From Saitoella complicata NRRL Y-17804 (Eukaryota; Ascomycota; Saitoellomycetes; Saitoellales; Saitoellaceae), in contig NW_017566992.1 in NCBI RefSeq assembly GCF_001661265.1, positions 527,514-591,513 of the forward strand: a DNA stretch of 64,000 nucleotides, given 5' to 3'. The position numbers and the translations under genes were made by a program. A model generated the notes under the pieces. That model was not told where the DNA came from. It did not search any database and saw only the letters and a list, made by a program, of their open reading frames with translations. Of this stretch, positions 44,179 to 55,838 are shown in pieces (the first letter of the stretch is position 1; the number at the start of each line of letters is the position of its first letter).

Positions 44179-45193
44179 ATGAATAACACCGTCGTCGTCG
44201 GGCTCAATGCCTGGCAGTATGCACAATTCGCATTCGAGCCAATAACTTATGCCGCAGCCACCCTTGCCGCGGTCGAATACCGTCCTGTCGGAACCCCTAC
44301 GGCTGTCACATTAGGCGAGAAGACCGGGGCCGAGATCCAGGTTGGTCATCCTCTGATCCTTTCCACAGAAGCAATTACCTTACTAACCGGAGTTAGCCTC
44401 GTAAGCGCTTCCTTACTTCCTCCTTCAAGGATACCCTCCGCTTCCTCTCCAAGATCGATTCGAACGCGATCAAGGGTCTCTACCGTGGTGCGATCCCTTG
44501 GCTCTTGAAGCAGGTTACTCAGCATTACGCTGCGTACGCCACCTGGGCATACATCTTCCCGCAATGCACGACTACGACACAGATGGTCGTTGCGGCGTCC
44601 GCGAGTGATGTATTGAGTGATATCGTGTTGGCTCCTGTCGAGTTGTGGGGAACTGCGTATGTCCTAATCGCGCCAACCAAGTGATCCACATGTTCGCGGT
44701 TTGCTAATACGATTGGGACAGATCTATTGTTTCGAGCAAGCATGTTGGGACGCAGGTTAGCCCTCGATTGATCTTGGCTTGTGTTCCTCGTCTTTTGCCG
44801 CTTGTTACTGCTACCTCGACATTCAACATCCTCTTCCAAATGGTCTTATCCAAGCTCCTCCCCGACGCTGTCTCCGAGCAGCCCATTATCTGGCAATCCC
44901 TCATCCATCTCGTCCTCAACTACTCCTCCAAGCTCATCCAGTCCGTCGTCCTCCGCCGTGTTGAAGTCGCCTTGTTGAGAACCGAGGGTGTCGAGACGGT
45001 CGTGCCTACCCCCGAAGCGAGTGAGGATGGAAGGATTTATGGAGTCAAGCAGGTTGGGCTCGTGGATGAGGGTTATGAGGGTGTTTGGTGGGTGTTGAGA
45101 TGGGTTAAACCTGGGCTTATTGCTGGATCGATTGGAATGGTTGTGCCTGCTTTGGTTTCTGCTTGGGTTGGTGCTCAGGAGGCTACCTACTAG
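44179..45193 (+). CDS. divergent mitochondrial-carrier-like membrane protein
   Basis: Exons 44179-44340, 44397-44656 and 44722-45193 (introns of 56 nt, with a perfect TACTAAC, and 65 nt) give 297 residues, close to the usual carrier length. GLYRGAIPWLLKQVTQHY resembles the end of a carrier repeat (G-x-RG-x-x-P), and VLAPVELWGTA resembles the P-x-[DE] start of the next. Several hydrophobic helices follow, including GLIAGSIGMVVPALVSAWVGA near the C terminus. None of the three carrier signatures is perfect, so it may be an outer-membrane relative such as the Ugo1/SLC25A46 or MTCH group rather than a metabolite transporter. That assignment is an inference. It reads the same way as the DUF2461 gene, 136 bp downstream of it. 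Confidence 0.7.
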
Positions 45194-46612
45194 AAGTATT
45201 ATGGGTGATTTGTAGGATATAATTGAGGATGATACAGTTTGTTCGAGTAGTTGTGGTTTGTGCAGCGCTGGATCCTAGCGTGGGACATTGCGGGTGTAGG
45301 TGGACTACGTTATGGCAAGTTTCTCATGACAACGATGAAACCAAGGATATCGCAAACTGTGATAGTACTTTGGACATGGTGCTTTTGGAGTCACCAGTAT
45401 AGCAAGGCTGTGACGTGCTGGCCATGTGCCTGTTTATTCAAGTCCAGATTCACGCCTTCGGTTTACCCCCGCTAACCCCGAAGTTGGCGGTCAGTCCGCG
45501 ACATGCACGTCAATGCACGTCATGACGCGGTGCACTCTGCCAAGGTATCTGAGAGCGTCAAACGTCAAAAAGGCATCAAACCTTTCAGGATATCACGGAT
45601 ATATGCGTCCCTGCGGTGCTCCTCATCTGCTGCACTTTACAAACGGTACACGGACTCTAATCCTCCCACGCGTTCGATCGATCGTCCGATGATCGGCATT
45701 CCAAAAATAGATCCTCATTTCGGTTCCTCCGACATAGGTGTTCGTAACCGGCTCAAGCAAGCCAAGCCCTTGGAAGCTACGAATGTCTCCTAAAGACGTC
45801 TCGCTTGCGTAACAAGTCGTATATGTTAAGCGGGGCACTCGTATGAAGCTTACATATGTCCGGACCCTGGGGTGACGTTCAAGGATGCCCTCCAGACAAC
45901 CGCACGTACATGGCGTGCAGTTAGCTTCAAACGTCGGCAAGGTAAATCTTGGCAACCCGAACGCGAGAAACGTAACGGTTTTCTCGGTGCTTTATCCCCT
46001 CGTGCTACATGTCCCATAGAGCCCCACCTGCTACCTTTACGAGTATCACGTAGACTTCCATAGGTACCTCAAACAGAATAATCACGATCGATAACTGCGG
46101 TAACGCTGCCGTTTTTGGTGTACACGAGCTTTAGACTGTGACTATTTTCTCAAGTGTTGTGCTTGCACGTCCGCGGCGCCTGTTTAGTCTGCAGCTGTGA
46201 AGCCTCATTTCGAACTGCAACCAAGAACACCCGAAGTTTCGTCGAACAAACAACCAGCGACAACGTACCCGTATCCAGCTCGTAATACTCGATAAATCGG
46301 TCACGGGAAACGCTCGCCAAGTTATCGTTCGTTTTCATTCAGGAGTCGGTTACATCCAACTTCCCGTCTCTGCCCAGCTCAGCCTCGTACCCTTGCATCC
46401 CTGATTTCGGCACGTTCGGAACAGCCTTAACGCCGGCTCGCATACGCTGACGCAGTTTGGATAACTATCGGATTCGCAAACGGACTTTATTTGTACGATA
46501 TTTGTACACCGGTGAACAGCTTTTGTCGACTTTATCAGCGTTGACTACTTGTCCGGAGTAAACCGATCACGCCAAGCATCCCTCGGCCTCCCCGCATCAG
46601 CATACAACAGAC
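45194..46612. other. 1.4 kb intergenic region
   Basis: No gene is seen. Open frames are short and overlap on both strands without family features. The last few hundred bases are the promoter and leader of the reductase-like gene. Confidence 0.6.
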
Positions 46613-49019
46613 ATGACGGACAAGCTGCGCATTTTGTCAGGTGGGATGAACTGAAGCTCTACGAGTTCTGCTTGTTTGCTAACGCGATCCTACAGTTGGC
46701 AGCAACGCCATATCGGCCTTCTACTCGTGGAGACTACAAGCAAGTAACGCATGCGAAACGACCTTGGTATGGAGAAGTACGTTCGAAGCAGTTCAGTCGT
46801 TTGGCATCACCTTCAAATCACAAGCATTTGGTACCGACCGCTTCAGGCCTTACAGTGGTATGTCGCTCGTTCACGCGTGATCACATGCGCTGTTTACTGA
46901 CTGCTCCCTTACAGTTGTACGTGCTGTTGAAGATGCGGCAGACCCGCAGCGTCCTTTCGACTATGTTTTCGTGTGTGTGAAGGCCTTGCCTGATGTGTAT
47001 GACCTCGCTTCGGTTATCGAGTCTGTTGTTACGCCGGCACACACCTGTATTCTTGTCAACACTACCAACACTATCGGCGTCGAGCGTTCATTACAAGACC
47101 GCTTTCCTCGGAACTTGGTTCTCAGCTTCGTCAGTGGAGCAACGCTTTCGCAAACCGGCCCAGCAGAGTTCGAACAGACCGGTAAACCAGACGCCTGGAT
47201 TGGTACTGTAGGTGGAAAGAGTCCCCTCCCGGAGGAAATGCAGAAAGATATGGCGGAGAGTTTGGCGTTAACTTTGGAGGCTGGAATGGTTGACTGTCAT
47301 TTGTCAAAGAACATCTTGCAGCAGCAGTTCGAGAAGATGATCGGACCCATCGGGTTCCATCCTATCAGTGTTTTGATGCAGGAGCCGAACCTTCAGGCGC
47401 TCGTCGAGAATCAGACGATTAAGGAGTTGATTACTGATATCATTGACGAGTTGTTGAACATCGCATACACCGCCGGATGTTCGTTCCCTGAGGGCTACCG
47501 GGATCAGGTCATGGCTGAGATGACCTCGGCGCCAACGGCTACCCCCTCGATGATGTACCAGGACTACCTCGCTCGCCGCCCCATGGAGATCGAGGTCTTC
47601 CTCGGTAACCCCTTGTTCATGGCCAAGGAACTCGGTCTCTCTGCTGGACGTCTACAGACGATGTATGCGCTCCTTCAGCACACCAATATCATGAATCAGA
47701 GGCAGGCTCATCTCCCTCCACCACCGGTTGGGGCAACATCACCTGTCATGCCTCCGCCGATGTCGCGGAGACAGTCGAATGTTTCGGTTAGACCGCCTAT
47801 GGCTCCCCCCTCTGCGTCTCAGCACCGTATGCCCATGCCGCCTAGGACGAATACTGAGCCTATGATGGCCCCGAGAAGACCGCCGCCGAATGGGTACCCA
47901 CCGCAAGCTATGATGAATGGTCGGGGCGCACGGACGGCCCCGCCGCAGTCAGTCTCGAGGCAGAACTCTGTCGAGGATCTTCAGGAGTTTGCTAATATCG
48001 CGTTGTATGGTGACCGGGTCGGACAGGATAGCAGTGATGGGCCATACATGCGCCCCAGACCGCGCAACCCGGAGCAGGACTTGCAGATCCGTGAGCGTGA
48101 GTTGGCACTTAGGCAGCGTGAGCTCGCTCTGAGGGAGAGGGAGATGGCGCTTCCTCAGGGACGAGGACCCGCTGGACCTCCGCCTGTTGGTGTTCCGAAG
48201 GCCCGTCCGGGTAAGGTTTCCAGGAAGAAGTCGACGATGGATTTCGATGATAGCGATGATGGTGATGATTTTGCGCCTATTGGTGGTGGTGCGCCGATGT
48301 TGCCTCCGGGCGTTAACCCGGATGAGATCGATATGATTGCGTTCACGGCGAAGAAGAGGGCGTTGAGAGGGAAGCCTCCTGCCAGGTCCGCTGCTGCGAT
48401 TGGGGACAGTGGACGTTCTATGACGTTTAATGGGCGTTTCAGGCTCCCGAGAAATAGGTCTTCGGCGAATGTCCATAATGATGGTTTGGCTGGTTTGAAT
48501 GATCCTATCATGGAGCACCCCATGCACTCGTTCGCGTCGAACAGGTACCCGGGTGTCGACACAAAGAGCTTGGTTGACACGAGTCGGGCGAACTCTTTGA
48601 CTGCAGCGAGTTTGGCGGAGAGAGAGGGACCGTATCCGTCGATGCAGGGTCCATCGATGAGTCGTGGTGGGCCTTACCCAAGGCAAATGGGAGTCGGAGG
48701 TATTCCCAACAGGGGGTACCCGCCACCGAGCATGAACCCCAGTATGGTGTCCTTGAGGTCTGTTAGGGATGGGCCTTATCCCCCTGGTCCGTACCCGGGA
48801 CCCATGTCGAACGGTAATGGACCATACCCACCGAGGGGTCCCCCGCCTGTGAAGAGCCCTATGAACGATCCGTACCGCAGTGTCACGGGTAGTGCGAGCG
48901 CGAGCGGTGGAAGTGGTAGCCAGCATGGTGACATCGGAGAGAACGCAAGTGGAAATAGCAGCACCAGTTCTTTCGAGCGAGCTCAACACCAGCAGCAACA
49001 GGCTCAGAACGTGATCTAG
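46613..49019 (+). CDS. ketopantoate-reductase-like protein with long disordered C-terminal tail
   Basis: Exons 46613-46640, 46696-46857 and 46915-49019 (introns of 55 and 57 nt) give 764 residues. Residues 1-270 match the ApbA/PanE fold: a first strand KLRILSVGSNAISAF, ETTLVWRS, FDYVFVCVKALPDV, TCILVNTTNTIGVERSL, then the helical domain NILQQQFEKMIGPIGFHPISVL. The dinucleotide loop reads VGSNAIS instead of GxGxxG. Lys204 aligns with the catalytic lysine, but the nearby asparagines of true PanE are Pro and His. The remaining 490 residues are disordered, rich in Pro, Met, Arg and Gly, with a charged heptad-like stretch EQDLQIRERELALRQRELAL that could form a coiled coil. Ordinary pantothenate synthesis looks unlikely; a dead-enzyme scaffold or altered reductase is more plausible. 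Confidence 0.85.
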
Positions 49020-49644
49020 GCGTTGAAAAAAGGATGAAGAGGGGGCAGTTGCAGCAGTTACTGTGCAAGCAGACGACGAGGAAATCTTTGCATTTATTTG
49101 GGACCAGGCGCCTGAGGTTTTCGTTTTGTTGTTTGTTGTTTTTAGAGTTTGTATTGTACTTTTACGGACATTTTACAAGATGCATCTGGGAAAGATAAAG
49201 ACATAGGGTGGCAGAAGGAGGGGAAGATGCCTGGCAAGGGAAAGGAAGGGAAGCATTTGACTAGTGGCCGTGCATCATTGGAATTGAGTCTTTTTAATGT
49301 CTGTCATTGAAATGGGCCGTGGGCGTCCCTCGCAACGGCGCTGTCCCTCTTGGGTCGCCTCCCACTGGCTGCAGTCAAGACGAATCTGGTACAGCGATGG
49401 AGCGTCCGAAGAAGCCCGGCCATCCAGCGTCGAGACTTTCATCTACCGATCGCAATGAAATAATGGTAGGTTTCTTCTTCGTATACGACCTGATGTTGGG
49501 GATATTGAAACTTGATCCCAAAATGCTGTATTAAGCTTAGGTACCTGTAATGATCAAACTGCCGTCGTAATATGTTTGTCAACCCGCCAAAAAAGTGCAA
49601 ACACCTTGTCCCAATAACGCCGTTGTCCTTCCCTTACCAAGTGC
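49020..49644. other. 3' flanks of two convergent genes
   Basis: The 625 bp between the reductase-like gene and MUS81 contain T-rich stretches typical of transcript ends. No gene or structured element is recognised. Confidence 0.6.
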
Positions 49645-51700
49645 TCACTGCTGCTGTTCCCTCTTCTCCATCCAAACCTGCCATATCTTCTCACTCAACG
49701 CTACTCCAATTTTCTTCCTCCCATACCCACAACACTTCTCCATAATCATTCTTTTCTGATCCTGCACCGTCTTACACTTCTCATACCCCTCCATCAACGC
49801 TGTTGGCGTCGGGAACTTGGTCGCGATCTCCACGGCTTTCTCGGCGGATATACCACGGATGGTCATGAGCATGCGGAGGTAGACGTCGCCGAGGGTAAGC
49901 GCAGCAGATTTGGAGGTTAAGGCGGAGAAGGAGGTGTATGACACGAGGTAATCGATGTTCGGCTGTGTTTCTTTGAGGTGCTTGCGGAAGTCGCCGAAGG
50001 TACGTGCGTCGATGACATTATCCGGGATGACATGTAGCACTTTGCCCTATTGGTTCCATGATCAGTCAGTGCTGTTCATCTTGGGAGACTGAGTGAGGCA
50101 CACCTCGTATATCCTTCCCAGCATCGTCGACATCCTCGCCAAGTATCTCACAGTCCCCTCCAAATTTGGCACCCTCTTCACAAAAAACCCATTAACAACC
50201 TGCGTACTCGAAATCGCCGTCTGAATCGCGTCCAAATACGATCTAACATCATCCAAATGACTCTCCTCGACCACGTACATAACATGCCTTAACCCACTCT
50301 TCATCAGCCGGAACTTTTGTTCGTGGAAACGACCGTCTTTGATTGAGCCAACCAGGTCGTCCATGCGTTTTCGTTCGATGCCGTAGCCGAGGACGATTTC
50401 GCGTCCGGTGTGTTTGCAGCGGGCGATCCAGAGAGCGTCGCTGATTTCTAGAGAGCGGAGGATGAGGTTTACGCCGGGAACATTGAGGTTCTGCTCCATG
50501 TAGTCTCGGTCGCGTTGAGTTTTGGCTTCGCGCGTGTCGAGGAGCAGATGGATTGTAAAAGATCCTGGTGGTAAGATGATAGGTATGAACGAGGGGAAAG
50601 TAGCGGCCGCGGACCCTGTCGGTGATAGCGGCGCTGGTGCTGCTGCTGGTGGAGCCGCAGAGATCGCTGGCTCAATTGTAAGATCTTCAACGATAACTGG
50701 GATATCTTCATCATCATCATCCAGAATCACAACGTCATCGCTGTAAGCTTTAGCAGCTGGTCTCGGTACTGCCGTTGCTGCAGTTGGAGCGACGGGTGCT
50801 GGTGGAGCAGACACCTCCGGCAACGTGATCATTGGGCCCTCCTTGTCCACCCTCACCTTCTTCGTCTTCCCTGCACCACCCCCTTCCCTCTCTTCAGCAA
50901 CCCCCGCAATCCTCCCAGCAACCTCCTCCCCCTCCTCCGTCAACAAGTACCTCCCTGGACTCCCATTCCGGTAAACCAATCCCCGATCAACCAACGTCTT
51001 CATGCTATTCCACGCCGTATAGAACTTACTGCCGCCGTTCGTTGCGGGTGGGGCCTCGAAGGATGAGTCGCAGTGGGGTTGGGCGAGGAGGATGATTTCA
51101 GATTTGAGGAGTGGGAGAGGCGAGGTGAGGGACTGAGTGTGGAGGGCGAGGAGGAGGGCGTAGGGTCCGGAGCGATAGGTTGGGACGTAGGGGCGGGTTG
51201 TTTTGCGTTTCTTCGGGGCGGTGTCTTCTTCTCCAGAACCGTCTGCTTGGTAGGCTCCGGCGCCGACGCCTTGACATGTTTTGTTAGTACTTATCGCGAC
51301 ACGCTTCGAGGGTGCACATACCAGGCTTCTCGGGCATATGTATTCCCTCCTTAGCGCAGTGCTCTCGTAACTTCTTCTCCAGTCTGTCACAAATCGTCGG
51401 TCCGATGCCTTTCAGCGTGATTGCTTGGGATGGATGCTGGAAGGGTATTGGACAGTTTTTCATGGAGTCATAGGCCTTATGATCAGGATAAGACGTCAAG
51501 TTATACGCCGAAAATACAAAGAGCATACCTTTCGCATCGTCTGATACCCCTTCGAGTTCAGTGCTCTCGCATTCTCCATCCATTCGCCAATCCTGTATCG
51601 GAACATCACATCAGCACCACGAACGAACGTATCGCCGCCTCACGAGATACCATTCCAGATACAGCGGATTTCCGCACACAATTTGTTCTTTTGGCGGCAT
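49645..51700 (-). CDS. MUS81: structure-specific endonuclease MUS81
   Basis: Exons 51700-51651, 51592-51529, 51475-51322, 51269-50104 and 50046-49645 give 611 residues. Mus81 with Eme1 cuts replication forks and recombination intermediates in the nucleus. The N terminus, visible only after splicing, reads [25 protein letters not shown] and leads to the first helix-hairpin-helix ([18 protein letters not shown]). A winged-helix region follows (about 115-185, [12 protein letters not shown] to [13 protein letters not shown]), then an acidic Ala/Pro linker. The XPF-type nuclease domain has [21 protein letters not shown] and the catalytic ERKRMDDL (Glu388 to Leu395) with [15 protein letters not shown]. 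The C-terminal helix-hairpin-helix is [22 protein letters not shown]. All catalytic residues are intact. It diverges from the acid phosphatase gene. Confidence 0.95.
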
Positions 51701-52076
51701 GATTCAGTCTTGGATCCTCGTTGAGCGCTCGAGGGTGTGCCGATGTTTACTTCGAGTCTTCGTTACCGCACTAACCGTGCAGTTGGCTGCAGGGCTGCCA
51801 GATTCGGCCACGTGAGACCTGGTATATTTGCGATGGCACTTGTTTCTTCGGGGGTAGCTCTCCGGCGTATGCCCTGTCCACTCATTAATGCCTGTTCCAC
51901 CGACGAGCAGAAGTTTCATCCCATTCTTCTTCCCAGCTGTAGGTAGCTGGATGCATGCACCTTACGTCATCACCTCCCCGATGCTTGCACGCAATTAAGA
52001 TTATCCGCGCCGGGGTAGATGCTGAGCATACATCCAGGACTCCTCCATCGACGAGTCCTCCCATTGACGAGACAAA
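51701..52076. promoter_or_regulatory. shared divergent promoter, MUS81 / acid phosphatase
   Basis: The 376 bp between head-to-head start codons must supply both genes. No phosphate-response site (CACGTG type) is evident, which argues against simple PHO control of the phosphatase, though motif reading by eye is limited. Confidence 0.45.
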
Positions 52077-53900
52077 ATGCAGGGAGCATACACCCACGAG
52101 AAACTCGCTCCCCAAGCTCAGGGACGTCAATTGTCCACCCGTCCCCGCCGTCGTCTTCGTATCTGGCTTTCCGCGTTACCCAGTCTCCTCGTGATCCTCT
52201 CCCTCTTCTCCCTCTACTCTGACACAATCGACACTCTGAGCTACGAATCCAAGCCTACCCTCTCCTGGATAATGCGTCACCTCGCTGGTCCCGGTCCCTG
52301 GGTCCCGGCGAAGGGGATTGGAATTGGCTATGATGTCCCCCCTTTTTGTGAGGTCGAGCAGGTTCATATGGTTAGTCGTCATGGTGAACGATACCCCACC
52401 GGAAACGACTTCCATCGTATCGAGGATTTGTTCAACCGTGTGAAGAAGGCGATGAAGGAGGGTGTTAAAGCTCAGGGGGATTTTGGGTTTCTGAACACCT
52501 ACGAGACTCCAATTTTTGGTGTGTCCAGGGAAACATCATTGATTCCGATGCATGCTGACACCCTGGTCGTACAGCTCCGGACCTCCAAGTCGAACAACTT
52601 ACCCTCTCTGGACCCTATGCCGGTTCCGCCGACCTCTTCCGCCGTGGTGCCCTCTTTCGTGCTCGCTACCAACATCTCCATAACGTTACATCCTCAACAA
52701 AGCACAAAGTGTTCGCGTCAGACGATAACCGCGTCATCGATTCCGCCAAGTACTTCATTCAAGGCTTCTTTGGGCTGCATTACGAGGACACGGCTAACCT
52801 GGTCGTGATCCCCGAGGACCCAGAGTTGGGTGCGGACAGTCTCACACCCGCTCCAGCATGTCCCAAATGGAGCGGCAGCGCCGGCGCAGAAGCAAGTCAA
52901 GCCTTCGAGAAAACCTACGAAGGTCCCATCGCTGATCGCCTCAACGGTAATATTGTGATCACCACCTGCAATTATGCACAGTTGACTAACATATCCTCAT
53001 AGACATGTCCCCCGGCTTCAACTTCACCCACCAAGACGTCGTGATCATGCAAGATCTCTGCGGTTACGACCTAAATATCCTTGGTATCTCGCCCTGGTGC
53101 CAGATCTTTACGCAGGAAGAATGGTTGCTGCATGAATATACACGTGATGTGTGGGCCTACTATCACTCTGTAAGTGCGACCTAAACTGATACGAGGAAGG
53201 ATTAGCTAAGATATTGGGCGAAGGGGTATGGACAGAGTGTTAATCGAGATGGGGCTTTGGGGGTGCCGTGGGGTGAGTGTTGATGCAGTGTTTCGCGGGG
53301 CGACGGCTGATGAAGGGGTACAGCGCTCGCCACAACCGACTTATTGAAGCAGGGCAGTGATGCAGGAAGCCTTTTTTTTCAGTTGTATGTACTCTTTGTC
53401 GAGCATTCAGCCCGAGGACTAACATGGAGTACAGCACCCACGATACCGACGTCCTGACCTTCCTCAGCGCATTCGGATTGTTTAACGATTCGGCACCGTT
53501 GCCAAAGGACCAGATGCCGTATAACAGGAACTTTCGTTCTGCTGAGATTATTCCAATGGTCCCTTTTTCTGAAATTTCGCAAATAGGTATGTGAATTGCT
53601 GACAGATGAGGACAGGGCGGACACATGGTCATTGAACGACTCGCATGTACGCACGCCAACCCTCCCTCTCCCAAATACAAGAAGGACGATCCCTCCTATT
53701 TCGTCCGCATCCTCGTTAACGACGCCTTGATCCCCCTTGGCCCATCTACAACTGGACAGTGTTCTTCGGGACCTGGGTTCTCATGCCCCTTAGATGAGTT
53801 TGTGGAGATTATGGAGAAGAAGTCGGAGGAGGTTGGGACTTTTAGTGAAAGGTGTGGGGTTGAGAGGCCGGATAAGATTACGTTCTTGACGCAGGATTAA
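52077..53900 (+). CDS. membrane-anchored histidine acid phosphatase (phytase-like)
   Basis: Seven exons (52077-52518, 52575-52946, 53003-53169, 53206-53272, 53324-53384, 53435-53558, 53616-53900) give 505 residues. A basic stretch followed by a single hydrophobic helix (about 29-48, RIWLSALPSLLVILSLFSLYS) makes a type II signal anchor, so the enzyme should face the exocytic lumen or cell surface. The catalytic MVSRHGERYPTG (Arg101, His102) is followed by HKVFASDDNRVIDSAKYF, and FTHDTDVLTFL supplies the HD acid/base pair. Conserved cysteines include those near GQCSSGPGFSCPLDEF. It should release phosphate from phosphate esters, with phytate possible. The third intron is only 36 nt, forced by phase and a stop in the unspliced frame. 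Start 52077 is the first Met before the anchor. Confidence 0.9.
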
Positions 53901-54578
53901 AAGTGGGACGGCACAGCCGAGGAATACCTGATTATACCAATCTGTTGGGGCGGAACTGTAAGATAGAGTAAGGTGACTGATGTATGCCGTAAGGAGCGAA
54001 AATTTGCTCCAGAGTGGATTCGTATCGATGCGGTTTCCTGACTGATCGTGTATCGGCCGTCGTTGCGCGACGCAGCTGGCTAGTCCACCGGCAAATTCCC
54101 ACAGTTCGTGGGACCGCGCTAGCCTTCATGAGATTTTTCAACAGCTCTCATGAAAAACGTTCCCAAAAAGCAGAATTACTATTACTATAGAGATAACCAG
54201 AGCTCCCTTTGCATGCCCAGCTGAAAGGCGAGGATGCAAGGATTTCTTCCGAAACTCATGGCTTGCATGAACACGCATCAACGGTCCGAGAACTCATTCC
54301 TCGAAGGTTAACCTTCGATCGCTGCAATTTACTATGCTCTGCTGAAATCTCCTGCCACCGCCATGGCTGTGCACCAGCCCATTTTTCTCGCAGCCAGCTC
54401 GGGTTTGAAGGCTGGGACAACACCACTCTCTCATCTTCTCACAGCGCAGGTCGCTCCCACGACGAAAAGGCAGGTCCATTTCGTCGCTTTTATTACTAGA
54501 CACCACACCCGTTGAGCATCTCGCAGCTCTCCTTCCGTTGTTTATTGACGCTGGTTCGTCATATTCGAATTCACGACC
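53901..54578. other. intergenic region before the tetraspanin gene
   Basis: No gene is seen in 678 bp. The right part is the tetraspanin promoter and leader. Confidence 0.6.
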
Positions 54579-55325
54579 ATGGCCATGAGTCTCGACAGTA
54601 AAGTTATGTGGACCTTCGTCCTGACCAATCTTTTTGTCCTCGCTTCGGGAATCATCCTCATAGCCCAAGCATTTGTTTGGCGTGAACGATGTGCGACACC
54701 CACGACCGGGGATTTATCACTGAATCTCATCCTTGGAATTTGTCCACTCAAAGGTGCGCAGATAGCTCTTGAAGGACAGACCCTTCATCTCAAAACACTA
54801 TACTAAAACCAGTGTACAGGAGCCATTTTCGCCGGCGCCCTCGTGATCACCACCTCCCTCTCCGCAATCTTTGGCCTCCGTCGCACCCCCTCCTCCCGAA
54901 CCTACCTCATGGTCCACGCCTACGCCCTCATCGCCTGCGCCGTCACAACCCTCATCCTCGGCCTCCTCGTCTGGTTCATCACCCTCATCGAACGCGCCGA
55001 TATCGCAAACATCTGGACCTCCTCTTCACCAACCATCCAAGCAACCCTCCAAGACCAATTCAAGTGCTGTGGGTACTGGAACGCGACAAATCCCGGGTTC
55101 GTGCAGAGTCAAGAATGTCCGGATGTGAGCACGGCGAGTGGGTTGCCGGGGTGTGTTACGACGTTCGTGCCGGTTGCGGATTTGGTGTTGAATCGGTTGT
55201 TTACGACGAGTTTTGGGTTTGTGGGGTTGGATTGTGTTAGTTTGTTGGCGGTATTGATGCTGATTAAGGTTAGGGGAGAGCAGGAGAGGTATAGGAGGAT
55301 TGATGAGAAGTTGGGAGTTATCTAA
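54579..55325 (+). CDS. fungal tetraspanin
   Basis: Exons 54579-54753 and 54820-55325 (66-nt intron) give 226 residues. Four membrane helices are clear: about 11-32 (WTFVLTNLFVLASGIILIAQ), 59-78 (AIFAGALVITTSLSAIFGL), 87-113 (MVHAYALIACAVTTLILGLL) and 196-214 (GFVGLDCVSLLAVLMLIK). The large extracellular loop between helices 3 and 4 has the diagnostic Cys-Cys-Gly at 141-143 in QFKCCGYWN, plus later cysteines in QECPD and LPGCVT that pair with it. The cytosolic tail is short and charged. Fungal tetraspanins (Pls1, Tsp2 and Tsp3 types) organise membrane proteins, in some species at infection structures; which type this is cannot be told by eye. Confidence 0.88.
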
Positions 55326-55838
55326 GCTGGGATTTCTTGGGATGTGGTCACTTTCTCTTTTTGGGCAGGACCCAGGGTTATGATGGGGTTGGGGATATGG
55401 CGGAGTTCTGCATCACGTTCGCTGGTTTTCATTTGTTTTGGTCCACTGCATGTTTTCCCACGAAGGAGCCTTATATAAAGGCGTGGGTATGCCGGACATT
55501 CACGTTCTCTAGATTTGTTTACCTTCTATTATATGATTACAAACCTTCATGACCAATCGTATTCTTTACCGATGCCACTTCATTGGATTGCCACGCAGCT
55601 ACGGCAGAGCGTACTAGTACGGCATTGCATTGCATTCAAGTTGTACGTTAATTGCAAGATTCGTTTCAAAACGTAACATTAGAAGAGATAGATATACCCA
55701 TATCAAAAAGTAAGATGCTCCAGACTGTCAAAAGATCACGTACGCAACTTTCGTAGTGCGTACCACATTTCCCAAAAGTTCCCCAAAAACAAACCAAAAA
55801 GATAAAAAGAGTGTTTCAACTTCCAATCACGCCACCAT
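55326..55838. other. 3' flanks of tetraspanin and kinase genes
   Basis: The two genes converge here. The interval is AT-richer than its surroundings, as expected for transcript ends, and contains no gene. Confidence 0.6.
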
